A stretch of DNA of 64,000 nucleotides from Burkholderiales bacterium. GTDB lineage: Bacteria; Pseudomonadota; Gammaproteobacteria; Burkholderiales; SG8-41. Below are positions 50,108-62,870 of the stretch, piece by piece. Where the stretch lies: assembly GCA_036262035.1 (NCBI GenBank), contig DATAJS010000018.1, positions 310,001 to 374,000 of the forward strand, given 5' to 3'. How positions within the stretch are numbered: position 1 is the stretch's first letter; each line of letters starts with the position of its first letter. The position numbers and the translations under genes were made by a program. The notes below the pieces were generated by a model that made no database searches, had not been told where the DNA came from, and worked only from the letters and a program-made list of their open reading frames with translations.

Positions 50108-51484
50108 TTACAACCCCGCCATCGGCGCGAGGAAGGTCCACGCGAGACCAGCCACCCCGCACGCCAGGATCACCGGGATGATGCCGACCTTGAATCGCCA
50201 CAGCGCGGCGAACGCGGCGAGGCCGATGATCGCGGTGGGCCATTCGAACGCGGCGCCGAAGCCTTCCGGCCACAGCACGTGGTAGGCGAAGAACACCGCG
50301 AGGTTGAGGATGACGCCGACGACCGCCGCGGTGATCGCGGTCAACGGCGCGGTGAACCTGAGCTGACCGTGGGTCGTCTCGACGAGCGGCCCGCCGAGCA
50401 GGATGAAGACGAAGCTCGGCAGGAAGGTGAAGTACGTCGCGACCGTCGCGCCCATCGCGCCGGCGAGGAAGAGCGCATCCGGCCCGAACACCTCCTTCAG
50501 CCATGCGCCCACGAAGCCGACGAAGGCGACGACCATGATGAGCGGTCCGGGCGTAGTCTCGCCGAGCGCGAGCCCGTCGATCATCTGCACCGCGTCGAGC
50601 CACCGGTAATCCTCGACCGCCGCCTGATAGACGTAAGGCAGCACCGCGTACGCGCCGCCGAAGGTGAGCATCGCCGCCTTGCTGAAGAACCAGCCCATCC
50701 GGGTGAGGGTCGCATCCCAGCCGTATGCGGCGAACAGCGCGCCGATCGCGGCGCCCCACAGCACGAGCGCCACCGCGACCACTTTCGCGAACCGGGCCCA
50801 CGAGAACAGCGCATGCTTCGGCGTCGGCGTGTCGTCGTCGACGATCGCCGCGCCGAAGCTCTTTTCACCCGAGCCGTGACCGCCCCCGGTCTGGAATTTC
50901 GCGGGCGCGAAGCGTCCGCCGACGTAGCCGATCACCCCCGCGCCGACGACGATCAGGGGGAACGGCAGGCGCAGCGCGAAGATGCCGATGAACGCCGCCG
51001 CCGCGATCGCCCACAGCACCGCGTTGGTCAGCGCGCGCGAGCCGATGCGATAGGCGGCGAACACCACGACCGCGGTCACCGCGGGCTTGATGCCGTAGAG
51101 GATGCCCGCGACCGTCGGCACATTGCCGTAGGCCATGTAGATCCACGACAGGGCGATGAGGATGAAGAGCGACGGCAGCACGAACAGCCCGCCCGCCACG
51201 ATGCCGCCCCAGGTGCGGTGCATCAGCCAGCCGATGTAGGTGGCGAGCTGCTGCGCTTCGGGACCGGGCAGCACCATGCAGTAGTTGAGCGCGTGCAGGA
51301 AGCGCCGCTCCGAGATCCAGCGCCGCCGCTCGACCAGCTCCTGGTGCATGACCGCGATCTGCCCCGCAGGGCCGCCGAAGCTGATGAAGCCGAGCTTCAG
51401 CCAGAACCAGAAAGCTTCGGCGAAGGAGATCGACGACGGGCGTTCGGCCGTGGGCGCGACTGCAGGTGCGATGGACTGTGACAT
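50108..51484 (-). CDS. chrA: Chromate efflux transporter ChrA (second copy)
   Basis: A 458-residue long-chain CHR protein, with both halves present (FWLKLGFISFGGPAGQ / LPGPEAQQLATYIGW; AAMLTFGGAYAVLPY / TPGPLIMV) and about ten or more membrane segments. It differs from the shorter ChrA at 44269-45435 and lies convergent to that operon. Two chromate exporters of different subtype in 6 kb suggest strong selection or transfer of a resistance unit. Confidence 0.92.
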   Translation of the reverse strand: MSQSIAPAVAPTAERPSSISFAEAFWFWLKLGFISFGGPAGQIAVMHQELVERRRWISERRFLHALNYCMVLPGPEAQQLATYIGWLMHRTWGGIVAGGLFVLPSLFILIALSWIYMAYGNVPTVAGILYGIKPAVTAVVVFAAYRIGSRALTNAVLWAIAAAAFIGIFALRLPFPLIVVGAGVIGYVGGRFAPAKFQTGGGHGSGEKSFGAAIVDDDTPTPKHALFSWARFAKVVAVALVLWGAAIGALFAAYGWDATLTRMGWFFSKAAMLTFGGAYAVLPYVYQAAVEDYRWLDAVQMIDGLALGETTPGPLIMVVAFVGFVGAWLKEVFGPDALFLAGAMGATVATYFTFLPSFVFILLGGPLVETTHGQLRFTAPLTAITAAVVGVILNLAVFFAYHVLWPEGFGAAFEWPTAIIGLAAFAALWRFKVGIIPVILACGVAGLAWTFLAPMAGL

Positions 51485-51601
51485 CGAAGCCGCTCCTTGT
51501 GGACGCAGTTGTCCAGAGCGGGCCTTGGATGCGGGGGCATCTTGAAACGGGGAGGCCGCAATCCCCGCGTGCGTGAGGCTAGCAGCGCCGCGGCGGCGGC
51601 G

Positions 51602-51997
51602 TCAATGCGCGGCGATCGCGGCGTGTATCGCGCGCAGCAGCTTGTCGGCGTTGAACGGCTTGACGACGAAGCCGTGCGCGCCGAGCGAGAGCGCTTCCTT
51701 CACGACTTCGGAGGTGGCCTGCCCCGTCACGATGATGACGCGCGTGTCCGGGTGGTCTTCCTTGATCTTGCGCAGCACCGCGATGCCGTCCATCCCGGGC
51801 ATGAGCACGTCGAGACAGAGGACCTGGGGTTTGTGGGTGCCGACCATCTCGAGCGCCAGCTGGCCGTTGGCCGCTTCGCCCACGAGCTTGAGCGATTTGT
51901 CCTGGCGGATGATGCCGCGAACCACCTCCCGGACAACCGCGTTGTCCTCGGCGACGGCGATCGTGAACGGACCCTCTTTTTGTGGCTTCTCGGACAT
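51602..51997 (-). CDS. Stand-alone receiver domain protein (CheY-like)
   Basis: A 131-residue receiver. The acidic pocket AED (16-18), phospho-acceptor Asp63 (LCLDVLMPGMDG), IVTGQ and KPF are intact. There is no output domain. It is the last gene of the minus-strand signalling block; the upstream CHASE-type hybrid kinase is a natural phosphodonor. Confidence 0.9.
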   Translation of the reverse strand: MSEKPQKEGPFTIAVAEDNAVVREVVRGIIRQDKSLKLVGEAANGQLALEMVGTHKPQVLCLDVLMPGMDGIAVLRKIKEDHPDTRVIIVTGQATSEVVKEALSLGAHGFVVKPFNADKLLRAIHAAIAAH

Positions 51998-52043
51998 GGC
52001 GAAGAATGATACTCCAGGCGCGCCCACGGTTACGACGCTCGCA

Positions 52044-54731
52044 TTACGCGGGCTGCACGACGCGCTCGAGCTCGGACATGAGCACGTCGATGCGCACCGG
52101 CTTGGTGACGAAGCCGTCCATGCCCGAAGCGAAGCACATGTCCCGGTCCCGATCCAGCGCGTGAGCTGTCACCGCGATGATCGGCACCCGCGCGCCGGTG
52201 CTCTCCGCGGCGCGGATCGCCCTGCACGCGTCGATGCCGCCCATGACGGGCATCTGCAGGTCCATGAGGATGGCGTCGAAGCGCTGGCGCTGCGCCGCCT
52301 CGAGCGCCTCGCGGCCGTTGTTCGCGACCTGCACCGTGTGACCGCGCGTGGTGAGGAGCTTGAGCGCGAGCCTCTGGTTGACCACGTTGTCCTCCGCGAG
52401 CAGCAGGTTGAGCGCACGCGCACCGGCGGGCTCGGGCTGCGCGCGCGGCGTTTCCGCCGGCGCCTGCTCGGGCTCCGCGCCGCGCTCCACGCGCACCGTG
52501 AAATGGAACGTGCTGCCCCGCCCCGGCTCGCTCTCGATGGCGATGTGCCCGCCCATCTCGGACACGATGCGCGAGGAGATGGTCAGCCCGAGGCCGGCGC
52601 CGCCGTACTCGCGGGTCGTCGACGCGTCCGCCTGCGCGAAGGCGTCGAAGATCATCCGCTGCTTCTCTTTCGGCACGCCGACGCCGGTGTCGCGCACCGC
52701 GAAGTGCACCCAGGCGCTCGTATCGTCGGCCGCGATGAGGTCGACCGCCACCTCGATCTCGCCGCGGTGCGTGAACTTGACCGCATTGCCGAGCAGGTTC
52801 ACGAGCACCTGGCGGCAGCGCGACGCATCGCCGCGCAGCCGATCGGGCACCTCGTCGGCGATGCGCATTTCGAGCGCGAGGCCTTTCTCTTTCGCGCGCG
52901 CCGCCATGAGCTTCATCGTCTCGCCCACACACTCGCGCAGCGAGAAGTCGAGCTTCTCCAGCGTCAGCCGGCCGGCTTCGATCTTCGAGAAATCGAGCAC
53001 CTCGTCGATGATCCGCAGCAGCGCCTCGGACGATCCGCGGACGGTCTCGACGTACCCGCGCTGCTCGGCGCTGAGCTCGGTGTCCAGCACCAGCCCGGTC
53101 ATGCCGATGATCGCGTTCATCGGCGTGCGGATCTCGTGGCTCATGTTCGCGAGGAACTCGCTCTTGGCGTGGTTCGCCGCCTCCGCCGCGTTCTTCGCGA
53201 GCTTGAGCTCGGCCTCCTGGCGATTCATCGCGTGCTCGCGCTGCTTGCGGCTCTCGATGTCGGCGTTGGTCCCGCTCATGCGCAGCGCCCGGCCCTGCTC
53301 GTCGCGCGCGACGACCTTGCCGTGGCTTTCGATCCACTTGTACGTCCCGTCGGCGACGAGGATGCGCTGCTCGATGTGATAGATCGACGCGATGCCCTTG
53401 ACCGCGTTGCGCAGGCCCCGGTCGACCTTCGCGAGGTCGTCGGGATGCGTGAGCTTGCTCAAGGCGTCCAGCGTCGTCATCGTCGGCGCCGCCGGCTGGC
53501 CCAGCATCTCGGCCCAGCGCTCGGACAGGAAGATCGTCCCGGACGCGATGTCCCAGTCCCACATCGCGAGGCCCGAGCCGTCGAGCGCGAGCGTCAGGCG
53601 CTCCTCGAGCTTCTTCGCTTCGGCCTCCGACGCGCGCAGGTCGCGCGTCATGCGCTCGGCGATGTCGAGCGCGCGGATGCGCGAGCGGCCGAGGGCGCGC
53701 ACGAGCGCGCACAGCAGGGCGGTGAACACGAGACCGACCGCGAAGCCGATGAGCGGCAGCGCGATGTATTCGAACGTCAGGCGCTCGCGCGGCGCGGTGA
53801 TGCGGGCGAGCCAGCGGCGGCCGCCGACGGTCAGCTCGTACTCGCCGACGTGCTGCCCGCCGAAGAACGACAGGCCCGCGCGATCGGCGGTGGTCGAGTC
53901 GAACACGGGCACGGGCGGCGCGGACACGGTCGCGGCGCGATCGCGGAATCCCGCGTCCTGGAGACGGAAGGTGAGCCGCGCGAGCTCGGGCGCGCTCATC
54001 GCGGTCTTCATCAGGATGTCTACGCTGAACGTCGCGCCCACCACGCCGAGGGCGGCTTCGCGACGCGCCTCGGGAGTGTCCAGGACGGTGCCGGGCCGGT
54101 ACACCGCAAAGCGCAGCGACACGCTGGGGCCGACGCTGTCGCCGGTCAGAGGCCCCGACGCGGTCGGCTGGCCGGTGAGCACCGCGCGCCTCACCTGCTC
54201 CCGGCGCAGCTCGTCGTTGACGGGATTGGGACTCGTCGAGACGCCGTTCCTCAGCACTTCCAGATAATCGATCGTGAGATAGTCCGGCTCGGCGCCCTCG
54301 ATGTCGACCTCGATCACGCGCGGCGACGGTACGCCGGCGACCGCTTGCGGGAGCCCGCGCTCGTGCTGCAGGTAGCGGCCGAAGGAGAGCGACTGCACGC
54401 CGGGATAGCGCCCGACGACGCGCAGCGACTGCACGTAGGCATGGAAGCTCTCGCGCGTGGTCTCGCCCGAAGCGTCGAAGAGCGCGGCGAGACCGCGCAG
54501 CATCTCCTCGTAACTGCGGATGCGAAGCTCGATCGCGTGCGAAGCGCTCTGGGCGTCGCTTTCGAAGCGCCGCTCGTCGTCGACCTCGTTGCGCTGGATC
54601 GCCCAGTACGCGAGGAACGCCGAGAACGCGAGGCCGATGACGAACGCCGCGGCCTCCAGCACCGCGAGCGTACCTGTCTTGCGCAGGCGGTTCGGGGGCG
54701 GGGCTTCCGCAGGTGCGGCTGCGGTTTTCAC
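52044..54731 (-). CDS. Hybrid sensor histidine kinase with CHASE domain, PAS and receiver
   Basis: An 895-residue inner-membrane kinase. Membrane segment 1 (about 21-45), a periplasmic CHASE-type sensor (about 50-320), membrane segment 2 (about 322-346), a PAS/PAC unit (about 375-495), HisKA with His532 (NMSHEIRTP), HATPase ([18 protein letters not shown]) and a C-terminal receiver with Asp824. CHASE domains bind small extracellular ligands such as cytokinin-like molecules. The GTG start at 54731 lies four bases after the HD-GYP gene stop. Confidence 0.9.
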   Translation of the reverse strand: MKTAAAPAEAPPPNRLRKTGTLAVLEAAAFVIGLAFSAFLAYWAIQRNEVDDERRFESDAQSASHAIELRIRSYEEMLRGLAALFDASGETTRESFHAYVQSLRVVGRYPGVQSLSFGRYLQHERGLPQAVAGVPSPRVIEVDIEGAEPDYLTIDYLEVLRNGVSTSPNPVNDELRREQVRRAVLTGQPTASGPLTGDSVGPSVSLRFAVYRPGTVLDTPEARREAALGVVGATFSVDILMKTAMSAPELARLTFRLQDAGFRDRAATVSAPPVPVFDSTTADRAGLSFFGGQHVGEYELTVGGRRWLARITAPRERLTFEYIALPLIGFAVGLVFTALLCALVRALGRSRIRALDIAERMTRDLRASEAEAKKLEERLTLALDGSGLAMWDWDIASGTIFLSERWAEMLGQPAAPTMTTLDALSKLTHPDDLAKVDRGLRNAVKGIASIYHIEQRILVADGTYKWIESHGKVVARDEQGRALRMSGTNADIESRKQREHAMNRQEAELKLAKNAAEAANHAKSEFLANMSHEIRTPMNAIIGMTGLVLDTELSAEQRGYVETVRGSSEALLRIIDEVLDFSKIEAGRLTLEKLDFSLRECVGETMKLMAARAKEKGLALEMRIADEVPDRLRGDASRCRQVLVNLLGNAVKFTHRGEIEVAVDLIAADDTSAWVHFAVRDTGVGVPKEKQRMIFDAFAQADASTTREYGGAGLGLTISSRIVSEMGGHIAIESEPGRGSTFHFTVRVERGAEPEQAPAETPRAQPEPAGARALNLLLAEDNVVNQRLALKLLTTRGHTVQVANNGREALEAAQRQRFDAILMDLQMPVMGGIDACRAIRAAESTGARVPIIAVTAHALDRDRDMCFASGMDGFVTKPVRIDVLMSELERVVQPA

Positions 54732-54735
54732 GGCG

Positions 54736-55815
54736 TCAGGCGATCGCGATTTCGGCCGGAGCCTGCTCGGGCTCGGGCATGTCGGCGTCGCGATAGCGCG
54801 CCTTGATGTCGAGGATCTCGTCGAACACGTCGAAGAACGCATCGACGACGTCCGGGTCGAAATGGCCGCCGCGGCTTTCACGGATGAGGCCGGTCGCGCG
54901 GTCGAGATCCCAGGCTTTCTTGTACGGACGCTCGCTGGTCAGCGCGTCGAACACGTCGGCGACCGCGACGATACGCCCGAAGAGCGGGATGTCCTTGCCC
55001 TTCTTCGCGTACGGGTAGCCGCTGCCGTCGAACTTCTCGTGGTGCGAGATCGCGATCATCGCGCCCGCCTGCAGGATCGGCGAAGCGCTGTTCTCGAGGA
55101 TCTTGCTGCCGATGACGGTGTGCAGCTTCATGATCTCGAACTCTTCCGGGGTGAGCCGGCCGGGCTTGAGCAGGATGTTGTCGGGCGTGCCGATCTTGCC
55201 GATGTCGTGCAGCGGCGAGCTGAGCAGCAGCAGCTCGCACTCGTCGTGCGACAGGCTCATGCGCTTGCCGACGATCGCCGAGTAGTTCGACATGCGCATG
55301 ATGTGCTCGTGCGTCTCGGGATCGCGGTGCTCCGCGGCCTTGCCGAGGCACAGCAGCGTCTCGCGCTCGCGCGAGGAGATCTCCGCGGTCGCTTTCGCCA
55401 CCTCGTCCGCGAGCAGCAGCGCGCGGCTCGCGAGCTTCTTCTGCGAAGCGCGCAGCGCGAGCATGTTGCGCGCGCGCGCGGTGAGCTCGATCTGGTCGAA
55501 CGGCTTGTTGACGAAGTCGTTGATGCCGAGCGTGAGCGCGCGGTGGCGCAGCTCCCGGTCTTCCGCGGCGGTGACCATCAGGACCGGGGTGTCCGCCTTG
55601 CCGGCCAGCCCGCGGAAGCGCACCGCGAACTCGATGCCGTCCATCTCGGGCATCAGGTAGTCGACGATCACGAGGTCCGGATCGTTGTCGGTGCACCACG
55701 CGAGCGCTGACGCGCCGCTGGTGAAGGTATAGGGCTTGCAATCCGCGAGGCCGCTGACGAGCTTCTTCAGAAGCGCGATCATGATCGGCGAGTCGTCGAT
55801 GATTACGATGTCCAT
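54736..55815 (-). CDS. Response regulator with HD-GYP c-di-GMP phosphodiesterase domain
   Basis: A 359-residue RpfG-like protein: receiver (1-125, Asp52) and HD-GYP domain (about 145-345) with intact HDIGK (203-207), HHEKFDGSGYP (258-268) and ADVFDALTS. Unlike the protein at 1134-2321 all metal ligands are present, so it should cleave c-di-GMP to GMP when phosphorylated. It is in the signalling run between the PP2C-type regulator and the CHASE kinase. Confidence 0.93.
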   Translation of the reverse strand: MDIVIIDDSPIMIALLKKLVSGLADCKPYTFTSGASALAWCTDNDPDLVIVDYLMPEMDGIEFAVRFRGLAGKADTPVLMVTAAEDRELRHRALTLGINDFVNKPFDQIELTARARNMLALRASQKKLASRALLLADEVAKATAEISSRERETLLCLGKAAEHRDPETHEHIMRMSNYSAIVGKRMSLSHDECELLLLSSPLHDIGKIGTPDNILLKPGRLTPEEFEIMKLHTVIGSKILENSASPILQAGAMIAISHHEKFDGSGYPYAKKGKDIPLFGRIVAVADVFDALTSERPYKKAWDLDRATGLIRESRGGHFDPDVVDAFFDVFDEILDIKARYRDADMPEPEQAPAEIAIA

Positions 55816-55869
55816 GATGATCCGAGACGCTTGTCGGTATTGCGTTTACGGTCGGCTGGCGGCGGCTTC

Positions 55870-57627
55870 TTAGTCGGCCGCGGGCTCGCCCTGTGAGTTT
55901 TCCTGCACGTCCAGAGGGAACAGCACCTCCACTTCGTTGCCGCAGCCGCGATACTCCACCTCCTCGCACACGCGCTTCAGGAGCGGGATGCCGCGCCCGT
56001 ACGGCGCATCGAGCCTGGCCATGTGCGCCATCGCCGACACGTGGTCGAAACCCGCGCCGCTGTCCCTGACGACGATCGACAGCATCGGCCGGTCGCCGCG
56101 CATGAGACCCGCGATGCGCACGTGGATGACGCCTTCCTTCAACGCGGCGAGCTTCGACTGGCGCAGCTGCATGTAGCGCTGGAAACCGTCCGGCTCGAGC
56201 TTCACCAGCGACTCGAGACCGAGCACGCCGTGCTCCAGCGCGTTCGTGACGAGCTCGGAGAGCACCAGGAAGAGCTTGGTATTGCGCGCGCACCAGCCGT
56301 GCATCTTGCTCGCGACGTCGTGCAGCATCGGCACGATGTCGACGCTCTTGAGCTGCTCGGTCGAGAGGCCGATGTCGAAATGCCAGTCGCCGGCGTGGCG
56401 CACCGCCGCGCCCTCGCCCGCGCTCGTCTGCGGAACGGCGGTATGGCCCGGGACGCACGTGATGACCACGGCGGACGCGTCGTCGGCCGTGGCGCCGCTC
56501 GATTCGACGCAGCGCTCTTTCAGCGCGGCGAGGCGTTCCGCGGGCGGCTTCGCAGCCACGAGCTCGGCGAGCAGCTTCGCGCCCGACTCGCTCGCGCTCC
56601 ACCCCGCCGCCTCGAACAGACCGTCCGAGCACGCGATGAGCTGGCACGGCTCGTCGAAGCGATAGATCTCCGGCTCGGCGCTGAAGAGGTTGTCCGGCGC
56701 GACGCCGAGCGCGAGGTTGCGCGAGCGCGCGACGTGCAGGAGCCTGCCGTCGTAGGAGACGATCGCGAGCGGCGGATTGCCGCCGTTCCAGATCTGGATG
56801 ATCTGCTCTTTGAAGTCGACCGCGATCAGGGTCGCGGCGACGAAGCGCTCGACCGGCAGGAGACGGCGGATCTTGCCGTTCATCTCGTCGACGATGGTCG
56901 GGAGCGGATAGCCTTTCTCGGTCATGCTGTAGAACGGCTGCGTGACGGGCAGCGCCGAGAGCGCGGCGGCGAGACCGTGGCCCGCGCCGTCGGCGAGCAT
57001 CACGTGCAGCACGCCCGAAGGCGCGCGCGCGGCGGCCACCAGGTCGCCGCTGAAGAGGTCGGCCGCCGCGGTCCAGTGCTGCAGCACCGCTTCGTCCGCG
57101 AGGTCGTGGCTGGCGAGACGGCGGATGACGTGCTCGGCGTGGCGGTTCTGCTCTTCTTCCGCCGCGCGATACGCGGCGAGGCGCGCGCTGCGGTCCTCGA
57201 GCTCGCGCTGGAGGATCAGGGTGCGCGACACCGCTCGCATCTTGGCGCGCAGCACGGTGTAGCTGATCGGTTTGACGAGGTAGTCGTCGCCGCCGCGCTC
57301 GAGCGCGCGGATGAGCGCGCCGCTGTCGGGCGTGGCGGACAGGAAGACGATCGGCAGCCAGCGCTCGTGCGCGGCGGCGCGGATGCGCTCGGTCGCCTCG
57401 TAGCCGCCCATCACCGGCATCTCGACGTCCATGATGACGATGTCCGGACGCTCGCGAATGACGGCTTCGACCGCCTCGAGACCGTTGCCGGCGACTTCGA
57501 CGTGGTAGCCCATGCGCTTCAGAAAGCGCGAAAGCAGCGCCTGCGCCTGGGGGTGGTCGTCGACGACCAGTACGCTGTGCGACGAGGCGGACGCGACGGC
57601 GGAGACCTGCGCTGCTGCGACTTCCAT
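55870..57627 (-). CDS. Receiver-PP2C/SpoIIE phosphatase-HATPase protein
   Basis: A 585-residue partner-switching regulator: receiver (about 18-140, Asp67), a coiled linker, SpoIIE-type PP2C phosphatase (about 175-390; motifs SGDLVAAA, LADGAGHGLAAAL and CSDGLFEAAG), and a C-terminal RsbW-like HATPase (about 420-575, LSELVTNALEHG and RDSGAGFD). It can dephosphorylate and re-phosphorylate an anti-sigma antagonist under control of a kinase. The STAS gene immediately upstream is its probable substrate. Confidence 0.92.
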   Translation of the reverse strand: MEVAAAQVSAVASASSHSVLVVDDHPQAQALLSRFLKRMGYHVEVAGNGLEAVEAVIRERPDIVIMDVEMPVMGGYEATERIRAAAHERWLPIVFLSATPDSGALIRALERGGDDYLVKPISYTVLRAKMRAVSRTLILQRELEDRSARLAAYRAAEEEQNRHAEHVIRRLASHDLADEAVLQHWTAAADLFSGDLVAAARAPSGVLHVMLADGAGHGLAAALSALPVTQPFYSMTEKGYPLPTIVDEMNGKIRRLLPVERFVAATLIAVDFKEQIIQIWNGGNPPLAIVSYDGRLLHVARSRNLALGVAPDNLFSAEPEIYRFDEPCQLIACSDGLFEAAGWSASESGAKLLAELVAAKPPAERLAALKERCVESSGATADDASAVVITCVPGHTAVPQTSAGEGAAVRHAGDWHFDIGLSTEQLKSVDIVPMLHDVASKMHGWCARNTKLFLVLSELVTNALEHGVLGLESLVKLEPDGFQRYMQLRQSKLAALKEGVIHVRIAGLMRGDRPMLSIVVRDSGAGFDHVSAMAHMARLDAPYGRGIPLLKRVCEEVEYRGCGNEVEVLFPLDVQENSQGEPAAD

Positions 57628-57636
57628 GTGTGGCCT

Positions 57637-57981
57637 TTAACCGTTCGCGTCTTGGCGCATGTCGAACATGACGCCGAAGTTCGCGACGTCGAGGATTTCC
57701 TTCACCATGCCGCCGCAGTTGAGCAGGTACACGGGCAGCGCCATGGCGTCGGCGTGGTCCTTAAGCAGGAGCAGCATGCCGAGCGCGGAGCTGTCGAGGT
57801 ACTCGACGTCCTTCATGTCGACGTCGATCTGGCGGATGGCGGGCTCGTTCAACGCGGTCTCGTAGCAGTGCTTGAACTCGCGGTGGCCGCTGAAATCGAA
57901 GCGACCGGTCAGCCGGATACGCGCGGTATGGTGTTCGGTCGTGAGCAGGGCTTGCATGGGCGTAGGTGTAGCGGCGGCCAT
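57637..57981 (-). CDS. STAS domain anti-sigma factor antagonist
   Basis: A 114-residue STAS protein with MKDVEYLDSSALGMLLLLKDHA, where the Ser of DSSAL is the usual phosphorylation site. It lies nine bases upstream of the PP2C/HATPase gene and fits its substrate. The start may be 57981 or 57957. Output (which sigma factor or target) is not in the window. Confidence 0.88.
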   Translation of the reverse strand: MAAATPTPMQALLTTEHHTARIRLTGRFDFSGHREFKHCYETALNEPAIRQIDVDMKDVEYLDSSALGMLLLLKDHADAMALPVYLLNCGGMVKEILDVANFGVMFDMRQDANG

Positions 57982-58036
57982 TGATGAGGGTTGCTGTCTT
58001 AACGGCTGGCGCAAGCCGCCCTTGAGTCCCCTCTTG

Positions 58037-58122
58037 ATCGGGGTCAGACCCCGATTTCCGGATTCTGATTTCTTTGGCTTTTTTGGCAAAAAAGCCCGTT
58101 TTATCGGGGTCTGTCGCCGATT
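58037..58122. repeat. Two REP-like palindromes
   Basis: ATCGGGGTC-AGACCCCGAT (58037-58055) and ATCGGGGTCTGTCGCCGATT (58103-58122), in the gap between the STAS and cheB genes. Same family as at 1-80. Confidence 0.7.
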
Positions 58123-58160
58123 TACCGGATGGTGAAAGGCGGGCGAAGGCGGGCGGCGCC

Positions 58161-59225
58161 TCAGTGTCTGGCCGCGGCGGGCGTGGACAGCCGGGCGAGC
58201 AGCGCGGAGGCGATCTCGTCGAGCGGCAGGATCTCGTCGACCCCGCCGTGGGCGATCGCTTCCTTCGGCATGCCGAAGACGACGCACGACCCTTCGTCCT
58301 GCGCGTAGGTGTAGGCGCCGGCGCGGTGCATCTCCGCCATGCCCGCCGCACCGTCCTTGCCCATGCCGGTGAGGATGACCCCGAGCACGTGCGCGCCGCC
58401 CGAGCGCGCGGCCGACCGGAACAGCACGTCGACCGACGGGCGATGGCGGTTCACCGGCTCGGCTTTCGACAAAAGGGTGGAGTAGATCCCGCCGCTCCTC
58501 TTCAGCATCAGGTGCGAATGTCCGGGGGCGACGTAGGCGTGGCCGGGCAGCGCGCGCGCGCCGTCGTCGGCCTCCTTCACGTGGATCGCGCACAGCGAAT
58601 CGAGGCGCGCGGCGAACGATTTGGTGAAGCCTTCGGGCATGTGCTGCGCGACGAGGATCGGCGGGCAGTTCGGCGGCATGTGCACGAGCACGTCCTTCAC
58701 CGCCTCGGTGCCCCCGGTGGACGCGCCGATCACGATGATCCTGTCGGCCCACGCGGGCCTGGCCGGCGCCGCCGCCGGGACTTTCGCGCCCGGCGACGCG
58801 ACAGCCGGCGTCAGGAGTTTTTTCGGGCGTCCGACCGCCGCCGCGCGGATCTTGGCCGTCACCTCGTGCGCGTAATCGGCGAGCCCGCCGGCGCCGTTCT
58901 TCGGCTTGGCGACGAGCTCCATCGCCCCGAGCTCGAGCGCTCGCAGCGCGACCTGCGAGTTCGCTTCGGCGAAGGCCGACACCATCACCACCGGCATGGG
59001 TCTGAGGCGCATCAGCTTCTCGAGGAACTCGAGGCCGTCCATGCGCGGCATCTCCATGTCCAGCGTGAGCACGTCCGGGTTGAGGCTCTTGATCATCTCG
59101 CGCGCGACGAGCGGATCGGACGCGCCGCCGACCGCTTCCATGTCGGGCTCGGCATTGACGATCTCGGACAGCAGATGCCGCATCACCGCCGAATCGTCGA
59201 CCACGACCACCCGGATCTTTTTCAT
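58161..59225 (-). CDS. cheB: Chemotaxis methylesterase/deamidase CheB
   Basis: A 354-residue CheB: receiver (1-120, Asp56) and methylesterase domain (about 160-352), with the catalytic Ser169 (GASTGGTEA), His195 (AQHMPEGFT) and Asp291 (GMGKDGAAG). It removes methyl groups from chemoreceptors. ATG 59225 overlaps the CheD stop (ATGA). cheA, cheW and cheY are not in the window, so the pathway may be an alternative chemosensory system. Confidence 0.94.
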   Translation of the reverse strand: MKKIRVVVVDDSAVMRHLLSEIVNAEPDMEAVGGASDPLVAREMIKSLNPDVLTLDMEMPRMDGLEFLEKLMRLRPMPVVMVSAFAEANSQVALRALELGAMELVAKPKNGAGGLADYAHEVTAKIRAAAVGRPKKLLTPAVASPGAKVPAAAPARPAWADRIIVIGASTGGTEAVKDVLVHMPPNCPPILVAQHMPEGFTKSFAARLDSLCAIHVKEADDGARALPGHAYVAPGHSHLMLKRSGGIYSTLLSKAEPVNRHRPSVDVLFRSAARSGGAHVLGVILTGMGKDGAAGMAEMHRAGAYTYAQDEGSCVVFGMPKEAIAHGGVDEILPLDEIASALLARLSTPAAARH

Positions 59226-59530
59226 GGGCGCACGCCGAGCTTCAGGGGCTGGTTGATCAGCAGCTCCATGGCGAAGCTGCCGTAGCGCGCGGACGCCGAG
59301 ACCACGCCCTGGCTGCCCGCGTCGGGGCGCATGAAATGATTCATGCCCGCCACGCCGGTCAGCGGGTCGCGGATGCACGCGGCGACACAGCTTCCGAGCA
59401 CGGTGGCGATCAGCATGTCCTTGTGGGTCACGTAATACTCGCCCGGCAGAAGCTTCACGGCTTCGACGTCGTGCACGCGATCGTAGTACAGGTTGGTCCC
59501 GACGTGCTGTAGCTCGGCGATCTTCGACAC
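59222..59530 (-). CDS. cheD: Shortened CheD-like chemoreceptor deamidase
   Basis: A 102-residue CheD lacking the C-terminal third. Catalytic residues are kept: Thr43, Cys48 ([10 protein letters not shown]) and His65 (GMNHF). The protein ends after [16 protein letters not shown], where normal CheD (about 160-200 aa) continues with the glycine-rich FGG region. It then runs directly into the ATGA overlap with cheB. Loss of the end could come from an in-frame deletion at the cheD/cheB junction. Activity is uncertain. Confidence 0.85.
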   Translation of the reverse strand: MSKIAELQHVGTNLYYDRVHDVEAVKLLPGEYYVTHKDMLIATVLGSCVAACIRDPLTGVAGMNHFMRPDAGSQGVVSASARYGSFAMELLINQPLKLGVRP

Positions 59531-59540
59531 GGACCGCCCC

Positions 59541-60416
59541 TTACCGCCCCGAAGCGGCGAGCTTCAACGGCGGCGCGAGCTCGTACACCGTGTTGCCGCG
59601 CAGCCGGAACACGTCGGCCGAGTGCAGGAAGCTCTCCGAGTGGCCGGCGAAGAGCAGCCCGTCGTGACGCACCAGGGGCGCGAGCTTCTGCAGCACCTTG
59701 CGCTGTGTGGGCTTGTCGAAATAGATCATCACGTTGCGGCAGAAGATCGCGTCGAAGGGACCGCGCACCGGCCAGCTCGTGTCGAGCAGGTTGAGCTGCC
59801 TGAAGGTGATCAGGCTGCGAAGCTCCCGGCGCACGCGCACCGAGCCCGCGTTCGCGCCGGTGCCTTTCAGGAAGAAACGGCGGAGCTGATCCGGGGCGAG
59901 CTTCTCGACGCGGTCGGCGGTATAGACGCCCGACTCCGCCTTGGCGAGCACGTTGGTGTCGAGGTCGGTCGCGACGATCGTCACCGGCAGGTTGAAGCTC
60001 TTCCAGACGTCGACCGCGGTCATCGCGATCGAATACGGCTCCTCGCCGGTCGACGAGGCGGCGCACCAAATCGTGATCGGCTCGGCGCGGTTGCGGCGCT
60101 GCTCGAGAAAGCGCGCGAGCTCGGTGAAATGGTGGGGCTCGCGGAAGAACGACGTGAGGTTGGTCGTCAGCGAGTTGACGAAGGCCTCCCATTCGACGGG
60201 ATCTTTCGTCGATTCGAGATACCCGATGTAGTCGGTGAAGCGCGTCAGGTTGCGCGCCCGCAGCCGCCGGGCGAGCCGGCTGTAGACCATCTCCTGCTTG
60301 CTGGCCGCGAGGGAGATGCCCGCGTGCTCGTAAATGAGCCTGGCGATGCGCTGGAAGTCGCTGACGTTGAAGACGAATTCGCGTGCGCCGTCGGACCGCT
60401 CGGCCTGCTGGTACAT
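59541..60416 (-). CDS. cheR: Chemotaxis methyltransferase CheR
   Basis: A 291-residue CheR: N-terminal helical domain (FQRIARLIYEHAGISLAASKQEMVYSRLARR) and SAM-binding core (IWCAASSTGEEPYSIAM, ATDLDTNVLAKA, FCRNVMIYF). It methylates glutamates of chemoreceptors. It lies just upstream of the cheD and cheB genes on the same strand. Confidence 0.94.
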   Translation of the reverse strand: MYQQAERSDGAREFVFNVSDFQRIARLIYEHAGISLAASKQEMVYSRLARRLRARNLTRFTDYIGYLESTKDPVEWEAFVNSLTTNLTSFFREPHHFTELARFLEQRRNRAEPITIWCAASSTGEEPYSIAMTAVDVWKSFNLPVTIVATDLDTNVLAKAESGVYTADRVEKLAPDQLRRFFLKGTGANAGSVRVRRELRSLITFRQLNLLDTSWPVRGPFDAIFCRNVMIYFDKPTQRKVLQKLAPLVRHDGLLFAGHSESFLHSADVFRLRGNTVYELAPPLKLAASGR

Positions 60417-60533
60417 CGATAGTCCACTGATTTTCCGGGTTCTAAAAGGTGTTTACGGCCCGGGGCGCACGGACCTTGACCGGGCGGTTCCGGGCCGCCC
60501 CCCCCCACGCCGCCAGGCGCTCGGCCGCCGCGG

Positions 60534-62750
<2,217 letters not shown>

Positions 62751-62870
62751 GTCGAGCCGTCATGCGTGTCCGGTGACGCATTGACGGCCAGCCGAAGCCG
62801 GGCTGTACGGAAATCACCACGGCATCGCAAAAACGCTTGCGGCTCAGTGCGATAGCGAGCCGCGAGCGGG

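Noticed and set aside
51573-54806. Long plus-strand frame opposite the hybrid kinase
   Set aside because: Mirror frame of a GC-rich coding strand; the minus strand has full kinase motifs.
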